Assembly: GCA_023429785.1 (NCBI GenBank)
Contig: JAEZDD010000003.1
Coordinates: 424,701-488,700 of the forward strand
DNA length: 64,000 nucleotides
Direction: 5' to 3'
From: Bacillota bacterium
Lineage (GTDB): Bacteria; Bacillota; Clostridia; Oscillospirales; Ruminococcaceae
The translations under genes were made by a program, and so were the position numbers. Position 1 is the first letter of the stretch. Each line of letters starts with the position of its first letter. Shown here one piece after another: positions 35,513-42,925 of this stretch. The notes under the pieces are model-generated. The model did not search any database. It saw only the letters and a list, made by a program, of their open reading frames with translations, and was not told the origin of the DNA.

Positions 35513-35642
35513 AATTTCATTCCTTTCACAGATATCGTTATTATATACTATGCGAAAAGAAAATTTTTGATATTAATTGCTACGTTGTTTTAGTTTTTGA
35601 AATGATTTTGGTGGGCAAGCTTGTTCTGTGAAAAAAGCTATA

Positions 35643-38186
35643 TTACTTACCTTTATTTTTCATTTTTCTTTTAATGTATACCACAAATTTAACAAGCTCA
35701 TACCACATAACAGCAACAAAGGCAATGATTACGGTGAAGAAAAATTGTTCGCCAGATAGAGGAGCCAGCTTCAAGAAACCTGAAAGCGGGGTGTATAACA
35801 TGATTAGCAAGGCTAAAATAGTCCCAACGTTAATTGCCCACATGACTTTATCGCGTATCAACCTTTTCAGTGATTGAAACGCAAAATCGGTGGTAGAACT
35901 GTTTACCTGGACAAGCAGGATGTTGCTTAGGAAGACAATAGCCAAGCCCATTGTACGTGCAATCGGGGCGTTTGCTTCAGGATTTTGTTGCAAAACAGTA
36001 AAATAAGTTCCAAAGGAAGCGGCGAAAATGATAAGACCCTGAACTACACTTTTAAAGAGATTTTTAGCATTGATAATTTGTTCTTTGGGATTTCGCGGCG
36101 CCCGTTCCATAATATCACGCTCGGCTGGCTGACGCTCGAGCACAATGGAGCAGGTCGGGTCAATAATCAACTCCAATAACACCACATGAAGCGGCAAAAG
36201 CAGCAAATATGAGGGTCTTATTCCCATCAATGGAGCAAGCAGTGATGAAAAGGCAATAGGGATATGGATAGTGAAAACATACCCGACAGCCTTTTTAATG
36301 TTGTCATAAATCCTTCTGCCATCCTTGATAGTATCGACAATCGTTGAAAAATTATCGTCAAGCAATATTAAATCGGCAGCTTCTCTGGATACCTCTGAGC
36401 CACGCTTGCCCATTGCAATTCCGATATCGGCATATTTTAATGCGGGTGCATCATTCACACCATCGCCCGTCATGGCAACAACTTCGCCGTTATCCTTAAA
36501 AGCCTTCACAATTCGCATTTTGTGTTCCGGAACAACACGTGAGAATATGCTGACATCGCGAACATGCTCCCTGAGTTCTTCATCGGTCATTTTTTCAAGC
36601 TCGTCACCGGTTATGATTTTGTCGCAACTTGGCATCCCTATTTGTCGGGCAATAGAACTGGCTGTAATGCCGTTGTCACCGGTAATCATCACAACACGGA
36701 CACCAGCTTTAGTGCAGCGTTTTATGTCTTCTTTAACCGATTCTCTTGGCGGGTCGGCAAGACCGATTAAGCCACAAAGCTTAAGACTGCAATCATTCAG
36801 CGTCAGCGGGACATCATCAGCGGTGGCAACAACCATTTCACCAACTGCAATAACGCGCAGCCCCTGTTTGGACATTTCAAGTATTTTATCTTCAGCGCAT
36901 TTTTTATCCTCGTCGGAAATATTGCAGATGGTTAAAATACGTTCGGGAGAACCTTTTGCGGTAACGAGAATTTTGTTATCAAGCTGCCAGACATGACCCA
37001 TCATTTTAGCTTCATTAGCAAAAGGATACTCGGTAACAAACTGACCGGAAAATAATTTTTCTTTAGTTATATTAAGACTTTCACAGTGTGAAAGCATGGC
37101 TTTTTCCATCGGGTCATAGGCGTCAGTTTCACAGGCCATACCCATGATTTCACAAAGGTGGTTTTCATCATTATCCTTTGACCATGTATCGCGCACAGTC
37201 ATGCGGTTCATTGTAATAGTACCTGTTTTGTCCACGCAAAGAACAGATACCGCACCAAGTGTTTCGACAGCTGGCAATTTTCGAACCAACGACTGCTTTT
37301 TGGCAAGTCGCCAAGCACCCATTGATAAAAATACGGTTAAAATAACAGGGAATTCTTCTGGAATCATCGCCATGGCTAGAGTGATACCTGATAGAATGCT
37401 TTCAACAAGCCTATCATTAAACATATGGTCAGGAATATTAAACCATGTGAAGCATCCCACAAGCGCAAACAAAACAGCGGCAATTCCCGCACTCAGCTTA
37501 ACAAGCTTTCCGGTTTGCTTTTGTAAAGGGGTTGGTCTATCCGGGGCGCCGGCAACATTCATCCCGATTTTTCCGTATTCGGTCAATGCGCCAATCTTAT
37601 CGACCAAAATCATTGCACTGCCCTGTGTTACCAAAGTCCCGGCATAACAATAGTCTTTTCGCCAATAGTCGTTGGAATCTTTGTCGGCATTTTGGGTTGT
37701 TACCTTCCACACACCTTCAGCTTCGCCGGTTAGGGAGGATTCATCAACACAAAGGTCATTTGCGCGAACGACTTCGCCGTCTGCCGGGATTTTGACACCT
37801 TCGGCAATTAGCATTAAATCGCCCGGCACTATATCAGCGCTGTTAATCGTCTTTTCTTCACCGTCACGAATAACTTTAATGTGCGGAGCAGAAAGATCTT
37901 TAAGCGCCTTTAATGTTTTATCCGTTTTCCATTCCTGTATGACATCAATACTAATTATGCCGAGAACGAAAACAAGCATAATAGCGCCGTCACGCGGTTC
38001 CCCCAATATGAAATAAATAACAGCAGAAATGAGGAGAAGCAAAAACATCGGTTCTGTTAGCGCCTTTAAAATCTGATAAAAAATACTTTCTTTCTTCTCC
38101 GGTGCGAGTTCATTTTTCCCGAGCTTTTCCTGAAGTTCTTTGGCCTGTTGAGTCGTCAGACCATTTGTTGAATCTGGACTTATCAT
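35643..38186 (-). CDS. P-type cation-transporting ATPase, probable Co/Ni/Fe(II) exporter
   Basis: 847 residues with the P2A-like ('calcium') architecture: actuator domain with LTGEAE (TGEA at 153-156), phosphorylation site D319 (DKTGT), MTGDGVNDAPAL hinge, and about ten membrane helices. The M4 motif is PEEFP (276-280) instead of PEGLP, and the M6 segment reads ELIIDPTCS instead of the SERCA-type N/T-D pattern, placing a Cys near the ion path. A NiCo riboswitch lies in its leader, so export of Co(II), Ni(II) or Fe(II) is more likely than calcium. SD GGAGG, 8 nt before ATG. Confidence 0.85.
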   Translation of the reverse strand: MISPDSTNGLTTQQAKELQEKLGKNELAPEKKESIFYQILKALTEPMFLLLLISAVIYFILGEPRDGAIMLVFVLGIISIDVIQEWKTDKTLKALKDLSAPHIKVIRDGEEKTINSADIVPGDLMLIAEGVKIPADGEVVRANDLCVDESSLTGEAEGVWKVTTQNADKDSNDYWRKDYCYAGTLVTQGSAMILVDKIGALTEYGKIGMNVAGAPDRPTPLQKQTGKLVKLSAGIAAVLFALVGCFTWFNIPDHMFNDRLVESILSGITLAMAMIPEEFPVILTVFLSMGAWRLAKKQSLVRKLPAVETLGAVSVLCVDKTGTITMNRMTVRDTWSKDNDENHLCEIMGMACETDAYDPMEKAMLSHCESLNITKEKLFSGQFVTEYPFANEAKMMGHVWQLDNKILVTAKGSPERILTICNISDEDKKCAEDKILEMSKQGLRVIAVGEMVVATADDVPLTLNDCSLKLCGLIGLADPPRESVKEDIKRCTKAGVRVVMITGDNGITASSIARQIGMPSCDKIITGDELEKMTDEELREHVRDVSIFSRVVPEHKMRIVKAFKDNGEVVAMTGDGVNDAPALKYADIGIAMGKRGSEVSREAADLILLDDNFSTIVDTIKDGRRIYDNIKKAVGYVFTIHIPIAFSSLLAPLMGIRPSYLLLLPLHVVLLELIIDPTCSIVLERQPAERDIMERAPRNPKEQIINAKNLFKSVVQGLIIFAASFGTYFTVLQQNPEANAPIARTMGLAIVFLSNILLVQVNSSTTDFAFQSLKRLIRDKVMWAINVGTILALLIMLYTPLSGFLKLAPLSGEQFFFTVIIAFVAVMWYELVKFVVYIKRKMKNKGK

Positions 38187-38272
38187 AGTAAGTTACCTCC
38201 ATATTCGCCTTTTGGGCGTTAGTTTGATAGCTCTATGACAATGCATTATCAAGTATTTATGTCCAATAGGTT

Positions 38273-38296
38273 AAAAAAGGGTATAAAAATACACCT
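38273..38296 (-). terminator. Riboswitch-linked intrinsic terminator
   Basis: Minus strand GGTGTA/TATACC stem followed by TTTTTT, directly after the aptamer. The 5' arm lies beside CCATAGG, which can alternatively pair with CCTATTGG downstream (38262-38270), so it can be switched. Confidence 0.7.
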
Positions 38297-38302
38297 ATGG
38301 GA

Positions 38303-38410
38303 CATACTACTGTCCCACAGATGTGAATTGTGATTCATATCTGTTGCCACCATTGGCGGCCCGGCCCCATAAATCTTCATTTTAAGATTTATCGCCTGCT
38401 CAGTTTGTAC
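38303..38410 (-). ncRNA. NiCo (czcD) riboswitch aptamer
   Basis: Minus-strand leader of the P-type ATPase. It contains, in order, ACTGAGCAGGC, a P2 hairpin (ATAAATCTT/AAGATTTAT), GCCGGGC, a short P3, GGCAACAGAT, a P4 hairpin closing ATCTGT, and GGGACAGT. These are the conserved junction segments I recall for the NiCo aptamer, in the right order and spacing for its four-way junction. The class was described as Co/Ni responsive and later argued to sense Fe(II). Confidence 0.9.
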
Positions 38411-38444
38411 TGTAGATTTATATGCAGTGCAAAGAGATATACAA

Positions 38445-38473
38445 ATATTAACATATGGTTTTGACAATGTCAA
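38445..38473 (-). promoter_or_regulatory. Sigma-A promoter for the riboswitch-ATPase transcript
   Basis: Reading leftwards: TTGACA (38473-38468), 17-bp spacer, TAATAT (38450-38445); gives a ~250-nt leader. Confidence 0.75.
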
Positions 38474-38556
38474 GTAAATTTTTTTAAGTAAAGCAAAAAA
38501 TGATTCTGCTACAGCGTTATCATGTGGTGTTCCTGCATTCGAAAATGACTGTACTA

Positions 38557-38763
38557 TTTTTCCGCCACCGGCGGCGGTCGGCTTCTATGCCCGCGCCTCG
38601 GCGCTCGGGTTCATTTTTACAAAAAAAACAGAGCCATCATTCTTTCGTGATAGCTCTGTCTTGGCGGAGAAGGAGGGACTTGAACAGCCCTCTCGAAAAT
38701 CAGGTCGCTTTGCTCGGCGCTCGCCGTCGCAATTCTCCCATTTTCTCGCCATTTCATCCTCCC
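38557..38763. repeat. tRNA-Ser-linked tandem repeat, copy 1
   Basis: 207 bp. Order: T5 plus CCGCCACCGGCGG, a GC-rich stretch, a terminator hairpin (CAGAGC...GCTCTG), then 24 bp identical to the 3' end of tRNA-Ser (38662-38685, TGGCGGAGAAGG to CTTGAAC), then about 75 bp unique to copies 1 and 2. Non-coding; open frames across it are chance. Confidence 0.85.
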
Positions 38764-38972
38764 TTTTTCCGCCACCGGCGGCGGTCGGCTTCTATGCCCG
38801 CGCCTCGGCACTCAGGTTTGTTTTTACATAAAAAAACAGAGCCATCATTCTTTCGTGATAGCTCTGCCTTGGCGGAGAAGGAGGGACTTGAACAGGCCCT
38901 CTCGAAAATCAGGTCGCTTTGCTCGGCTCTCGCCGCCGCAATTCTCCCATTTTCTCGCCATTTCATCCTCCC
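38764..38972. repeat. tRNA-Ser-linked tandem repeat, copy 2
   Basis: 209 bp, near-identical to copy 1, with the tRNA-Ser 3' fragment at 38870-38893. After the fragment both copies diverge from a real tRNA (CAGGCCCTCTCG instead of CCTCGCGCCGG). Confidence 0.85.
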
Positions 38973-39102
38973 TTTTTCCGCCACCGGCGGCGGTCGGCTT
39001 CTATGCCCGCGCCTCGGCACTCGGGTACATTTTTACATAAAAAAACAGAGCCATCATTCTTTCGTGATAGCTCTGCCTTGGCGGAGAAGGAGGGACTTGA
39101 AC
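38973..39102. repeat. tRNA-Ser-linked tandem repeat, copy 3 (ends in the intact tRNA)
   Basis: Matches the first ~130 bp of the other copies, then runs into the complete tRNA-Ser at 39079. Its hairpin at 39046-39075 with a T-run (minus strand) is the working terminator of the tRNA-Ser operon. Confidence 0.85.
39038..39075 (-). terminator. Terminator of the tRNA-Ser operon
   Basis: Minus strand CAGAGCTATCA / TGATGGCTCTG stem, then TTTTTTT. Copies of it occur in repeats 1 and 2. Confidence 0.82.
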
Positions 39103-39168
39103 CCTCGCGCCGGTTACCCGACCTACGCCCTTAGCAGGGGCGCCTCGTCACCACTTGAGTACTTCTCC
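39079..39168 (-). tRNA. tRNA-Ser (GCT)
   Basis: Class II tRNA with long variable arm. Acceptor GGAGAAG/CTTCTCC, anticodon stem CGCCC/GGGCG with loop CTGCTAA, encoded CCA at 39081-39079. Second gene of a two-tRNA-Ser operon. Confidence 0.95.
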
Positions 39169-39246
39169 ATGGTAACCATTTTAAAATATTGATTTAAATA
39201 ACAAAATATCCGCCCTGTTTATAAGTGCGGTTATTTGTTAAATATA

Positions 39247-39335
<89 letters not shown>

Positions 39336-39373
39336 ATATCGAAATTCGTTTTTTCTCATTTGCGACGATATTT

Positions 39374-39402
39374 ATTTTATCATATCTGAATATGTTTGTC
39401 AA
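39374..39402 (-). promoter_or_regulatory. Sigma-A promoter for the tRNA-Ser operon
   Basis: Reading leftwards: TTGACA (39402-39397), 17-bp spacer, TAAAAT (39379-39374). Confidence 0.75.
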
Positions 39403-39430
39403 CACTTTTTCTGAACTTTCTGGATAGAAA

Positions 39431-39457
39431 AATTTAGCGGCGTATTCCTACACCGCT
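39431..39457 (-). terminator. Terminator of the Cys/Asp-repeat protein gene
   Basis: AGCGG/CCGCT-based hairpin with ATTTTTC tail on the minus strand. Confidence 0.6.
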
Positions 39458-39476
39458 TTGTTTTTTATATGAAAAA

Positions 39477-39764
39477 CTATTTTGCTTCAGTATTATCAGA
39501 AGAATCAGAATCAGTGTAATCCTTGAAATCCTCTTCAACAACATCCTCGTCAGAAATGTAATCAAAATCATCCTCAGCTAAGTCACCGCAATCACAATCT
39601 TCGCAGTCGCAATCCTCGCAGTCGCAATCCTCAAAGAAATCATCGTCAAATTCGTCAAAACCCTTCTGTTTTAGCTCTTTACTTTTATTCAAAGCGAAAA
39701 TAGCCAATGCAGCACCAGCAGCAGCTGAAGCTAATGCAATTAATATGCCTGTACTACTCTTCAT
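39477..39764 (-). CDS. Small membrane-anchored acidic protein with Cys-Asp/Glu repeats
   Basis: 95 residues. An N-terminal helix (GILIALASAAAGAALAIFAL) anchors it; the rest is strongly acidic with a run CDCEDCDCEDCDCGD, seven Cys alternating with Asp/Glu. This could bind metals or form clusters. No known family comes to mind. ATG at 39764 follows GGAG by 8 nt; the GTG at 39773 lies within that site. Monocistronic. Confidence 0.75.
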   Translation of the reverse strand: MKSSTGILIALASAAAGAALAIFALNKSKELKQKGFDEFDDDFFEDCDCEDCDCEDCDCGDLAEDDFDYISDEDVVEEDFKDYTDSDSSDNTEAK

Positions 39765-39836
39765 TTTTTCCACTCCATTTCTTTTTTATTGTTAATTTGA
39801 TTGTACCATAATTTTTCACAAATTTCAATTATAATT

Positions 39837-40556
39837 TCACATATTTTCTGTCAAATTCATTATTATTGAAATCGCAGCCAGGGGAGCAGTTTCGCATCTT
39901 AAAATTCTTGGTCCAAGACCAACAATTTCAATGCCGCTTTTTTTTGAAAACTCAATTTCTTCCTCTGAAAATCCGCCCTCGGCACCAATGATAAGACTTA
40001 TTGTCTTTCTCTCGGGAAGTTTCAGGTGAGAAAGCCTTTTCCCTCCGCCCTCATAACATATTATCGCTAAATCATCGCTTTTCATCCTGTCAATTGCTTC
40101 CTTAAAGGATACTGTCGGCAAAACGCAAGGGATAATGCCCCGCCCTGACTGCTTCGCCGCCTCAAGTGAAATTTTCGAAAAACGTTCAAGCTTTTTGTCC
40201 ATTGACTTTTCATCAGGGCGACTGATGCACCGGCTTGTCAGAACTGGAACAATCTCGCTCACCCCAAGCTCAACCGCCTTTTGTATTATCAATTCGAGCT
40301 TGTCCGATTTCGGTAATGCCTGATAAAGCGTAACCCGTATGTCCGGCTCGGTTTTTGACCTTTCACTTGACATTACCCTGCAATAAACATTTTCGTCGAT
40401 TTTCTCGATAACCGAAAAATAATCTGTCCCCTTCATATCGCAAAGCGTTATCTCGTCGCCGACTTTCATCCTGAGCGATTTTGAAATATGGGTTGCATCC
40501 GGACCTGTTATAACAGTCTTGTCGCCTATGATGTTTTCCAAAAAAAATCGTGGCAC
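39837..40556 (-). CDS. rsmE: 16S rRNA (uracil1498-N3)-methyltransferase
   Basis: 239 residues, SPOUT family. Starts as PRFF, the family's usual beginning, from GTG at 40556 with AAAGGAG 9 nt upstream. N-terminal PUA-like domain, then the knotted SAM-binding region with IIGAEGGFSEEEIEF and GPRILRCETAPLAA. Methylates U1498 in the decoding site of 16S rRNA. Confidence 0.93.
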   Translation of the reverse strand: MPRFFLENIIGDKTVITGPDATHISKSLRMKVGDEITLCDMKGTDYFSVIEKIDENVYCRVMSSERSKTEPDIRVTLYQALPKSDKLELIIQKAVELGVSEIVPVLTSRCISRPDEKSMDKKLERFSKISLEAAKQSGRGIIPCVLPTVSFKEAIDRMKSDDLAIICYEGGGKRLSHLKLPERKTISLIIGAEGGFSEEEIEFSKKSGIEIVGLGPRILRCETAPLAAISIIMNLTENM

Positions 40557-40640
40557 TTTTTGACGCTCCTTTATGTTCAAAAATAGTTTACCCTTTATTT
40601 TTCAATTTAAAAATAATTTTTTTTAAATTTACTGTAATTA

Positions 40641-40928
40641 TTATAGACGTCGAAATAATAATGCCTCTTCTCCGGATATGCTGCTATCGTCGCCTTCACT
40701 ATTTTTCTTGCACAATGTATCCACCGCAACTATTGTCGCTATTGCATCGCCTAATATAGTGAAAAATATCGCCAAAACTCCCAGCTCTTCAACAGTAAAT
40801 TCGTCAGAAATTGCATTCGATAGTGAGGCGGCAATAATATTCAAATTTTTCCCGTTTTGAAAAAGACAGCACGAGCTGTGATTTTTCCTTTTGCTGTTAC
40901 TATTGCTTTTATTATTGCTATTATCCAT
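40641..40928 (-). CDS. Small hypothetical protein with one hydrophobic helix
   Basis: 95 residues. Asn/Ser/Lys-rich start, a double Cys (SSCCLF), then a conserved-looking hydrophobic segment LGVLAIFFTILGDAIATIVAVD and an acidic tail. The 'LGDxIATI' stretch resembles short clostridial proteins of unknown function. Good SD (GGGGGG) 7-8 nt before the ATG. Confidence 0.68.
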   Translation of the reverse strand: MDNSNNKSNSNSKRKNHSSCCLFQNGKNLNIIAASLSNAISDEFTVEELGVLAIFFTILGDAIATIVAVDTLCKKNSEGDDSSISGEEALLFRRL

Positions 40929-41033
40929 ACAAAATCCCCCCGATTTTATATTCTATGCAAATATAAAAATATTGGTTCTTGCATAATAATTTTTTCTTTG
41001 AGAACACTATTTTAAAAAATTAGGAGATAATAT

Positions 41034-41744
41034 ATGTATTTATTAAAAGCATTCTTAACAGCTTCTTTCTCTGTTGTCGCACTTTTTTTACTTATTAAGC
41101 TGGTCGGAAACAAGCAGATTTCACAAATGAATATGTTCGATTATATTAACGGAATTACTATCGGCTCGATTGCCGCCGAACTTTCTGTTACTGACGATTT
41201 TCAGCATTTTTTAGTCGTTCTTATTGCTTTGATAACCTATTCGCTATGTGCTATCATCATTTCAATCGGCACAAGCAAGTCGATTTTTCTCAGACGTCTT
41301 CTCACCGGAAAAGCGATGATAATAATCGAAAACGGGAAAATTTATCGCAAGAATCTCATTAAGTGCAAGCTCGACATAAATGATGTTCTAACTCTCGCAC
41401 GAAATGAAGGGTATTTTAATATTTCAGATGTGAGCTATGCTATTATGGAAAATAACGGAAAGGTCAGCTTTATGCCAAAGTCAACAGTCAGACCGGTCAA
41501 TCCTAATGATATGAATATTGTTCCGAAGCCCGAAAGGCTTTTGTGTAACGTCATTATCGACGGGAAGCTGATGCCGGAAAACTTAACCCTAAGCGGGAAC
41601 GATGAGAAATGGCTTCAGACTCAAATCAATGCTCAGGGGTATAATGATTATTCTGAAATTATGCTCGCCACTGTCGACTGTGAGAATAATCTCTCAATTT
41701 TCAAAATTATCAACGACTTAGTCGATAAAAATATTTTTGACTAA
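41034..41744 (+). CDS. DUF421/YetF-like membrane protein
   Basis: 236 residues. Three N-terminal membrane helices, then the YetF-type cytoplasmic domain (KAMIIIENGKI, NEGYFNISDVSYAIMENNGKVS). Members are found in spore-formers and some relate to spore germinant or signalling proteins; function largely unknown. SD TTAGGAG. Its stop overlaps the convergent maf stop by 4 bp. Confidence 0.85.
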   Translation: MYLLKAFLTASFSVVALFLLIKLVGNKQISQMNMFDYINGITIGSIAAELSVTDDFQHFLVVLIALITYSLCAIIISIGTSKSIFLRRLLTGKAMIIIENGKIYRKNLIKCKLDINDVLTLARNEGYFNISDVSYAIMENNGKVSFMPKSTVRPVNPNDMNIVPKPERLLCNVIIDGKLMPENLTLSGNDEKWLQTQINAQGYNDYSEIMLATVDCENNLSIFKIINDLVDKNIFD

Positions 41745-42310
41745 AGGGCTTTTAAAAACTCGTCTATTTCACGCTTTAATCTTGATACGGGGAGCCCGAC
41801 GACATTATAAAAATCGCCCTCTATCCCTTTGACTAAAAGCCCGCCCCGACCTTGAATCCCGTATGCGCCAGCCTTATCAAACGGTTCGCCGGTTTTTATA
41901 TACTCCGAAATTTCATCATCTGAAAGTTCAAAAAAGCGGACAGTTGTCATTTCGGAAAAGGAATGGGGTTTGCCCTTGTACTGCAAGCAGACACCTGTTA
42001 CAACGCTGTGAGTTTCGCCTGAAAGTGATTTTAGCATAAAAAATGCTTCGTCAGCGTCCCTTGGCTTCCCCAGAATTTTATCATGGATAATTACCACTGT
42101 GTCACAGGCGATAATAAGAGCGTCATCACGCTTTATTGCCTGTGATTTTTTTATGGCAATATTTTCAGCAACCATTATCGGCATTATATCAGCCGAAATG
42201 CTTTCGTCAATGTCGGCAGGGATAACCTCAAAATCCTCAACCAGCATTTTCAGAAGCTCTTTTCGGCGGGGCGATGCTGAAGCTAATATAACCTTCAAAT
42301 CATTTTTCAT
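41741..42310 (-). CDS. maf: Maf-like nucleotide pyrophosphatase
   Basis: 189 residues. Signature SASPRRKELL near the N-terminus, ACDTVV (catalytic Asp), GKPRDADEA, and GAYGIQGRGGLLV. Hydrolyses non-canonical or excess NTPs (dTTP/UTP group) and acts at septation. Last gene of the tautomerase-iorA-iorB-maf string on the minus strand. Confidence 0.92.
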   Translation of the reverse strand: MKNDLKVILASASPRRKELLKMLVEDFEVIPADIDESISADIMPIMVAENIAIKKSQAIKRDDALIIACDTVVIIHDKILGKPRDADEAFFMLKSLSGETHSVVTGVCLQYKGKPHSFSEMTTVRFFELSDDEISEYIKTGEPFDKAGAYGIQGRGGLLVKGIEGDFYNVVGLPVSRLKREIDEFLKAL

Positions 42311-42328
42311 AGGAATTCCTTATATCAA

Positions 42329-42925
42329 TTAGTACTTTTTAGCTGAGCTATAACCTAGCTGTAATGCCTTCAGGTTCACCTCATGCAGCTTTGGCGGGAG
42401 CATTTCAAGAAGCGCTTCTGTCAGCTCATCAAGGGTTATATTAAGAAATCCAGCCCCAATACAAGCCCCTAGAAGCACGACATTCACTGCCTTTTGTGAA
42501 CCGGCTTTGACAGCAAGCTCGCTCGCATTAATAAGCACTAGGCTTTTAACAGAGCTTTTCAGCTTTGAAATAATTTTTTCTTCATCATAGGCGACCCCGC
42601 CGAGTGAGGCTGTCACCGGCATAATAGCCTGTGTATTAACCACGCACCCACCATTTTCACTTAGTCGAGGCAGGCATCTCACAGCCTCCGCCGGCTCAAA
42701 GGAAATGAGCAGTCCCGCAGTTTTCAGCGGGATAATTGAGCTTTCACTCTCGCTGTCAATCCTGACATGAGAAACAACACAGCCGCCACGCTGAGCCATG
42801 CCGATGGTTTCAGCTGTACGGACGAAGTCACCCTTTTTCATAAATGCTGAAGCAATCAGCCTTGAGGCAAGGACAGTCCCCTGTCCCCCAACCCCTGAAA
42901 TCAATATATTTTTAGCGTTTTGCAT
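42329..42925 (-). CDS. iorB: Indolepyruvate ferredoxin oxidoreductase beta subunit
   Basis: 198 residues, the gamma-type 2-oxoacid oxidoreductase fold: GVGGQGTVLASRLIASA at the N-terminus and AQRGGCVVSHVRI. With IorA it oxidatively decarboxylates aryl pyruvates from aromatic amino acids to aryl-acetyl-CoA, reducing ferredoxin. Its start abuts the iorA stop. Confidence 0.92.
   Translation of the reverse strand: MQNAKNILISGVGGQGTVLASRLIASAFMKKGDFVRTAETIGMAQRGGCVVSHVRIDSESESSIIPLKTAGLLISFEPAEAVRCLPRLSENGGCVVNTQAIMPVTASLGGVAYDEEKIISKLKSSVKSLVLINASELAVKAGSQKAVNVVLLGACIGAGFLNITLDELTEALLEMLPPKLHEVNLKALQLGYSSAKKY

Noticed and set aside
38557..39102. Possible CRISPR array
   Set aside because: Units are ~208 bp and near-identical throughout, with no short repeat/variable spacer pattern and no cas genes.
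38500..39192. Long open frames on both strands over the GC-rich repeats
   Set aside because: They follow the 208-bp tandem repeats, contain tRNA fragments and terminator hairpins, lack ribosome sites, and repeat the same peptide blocks.
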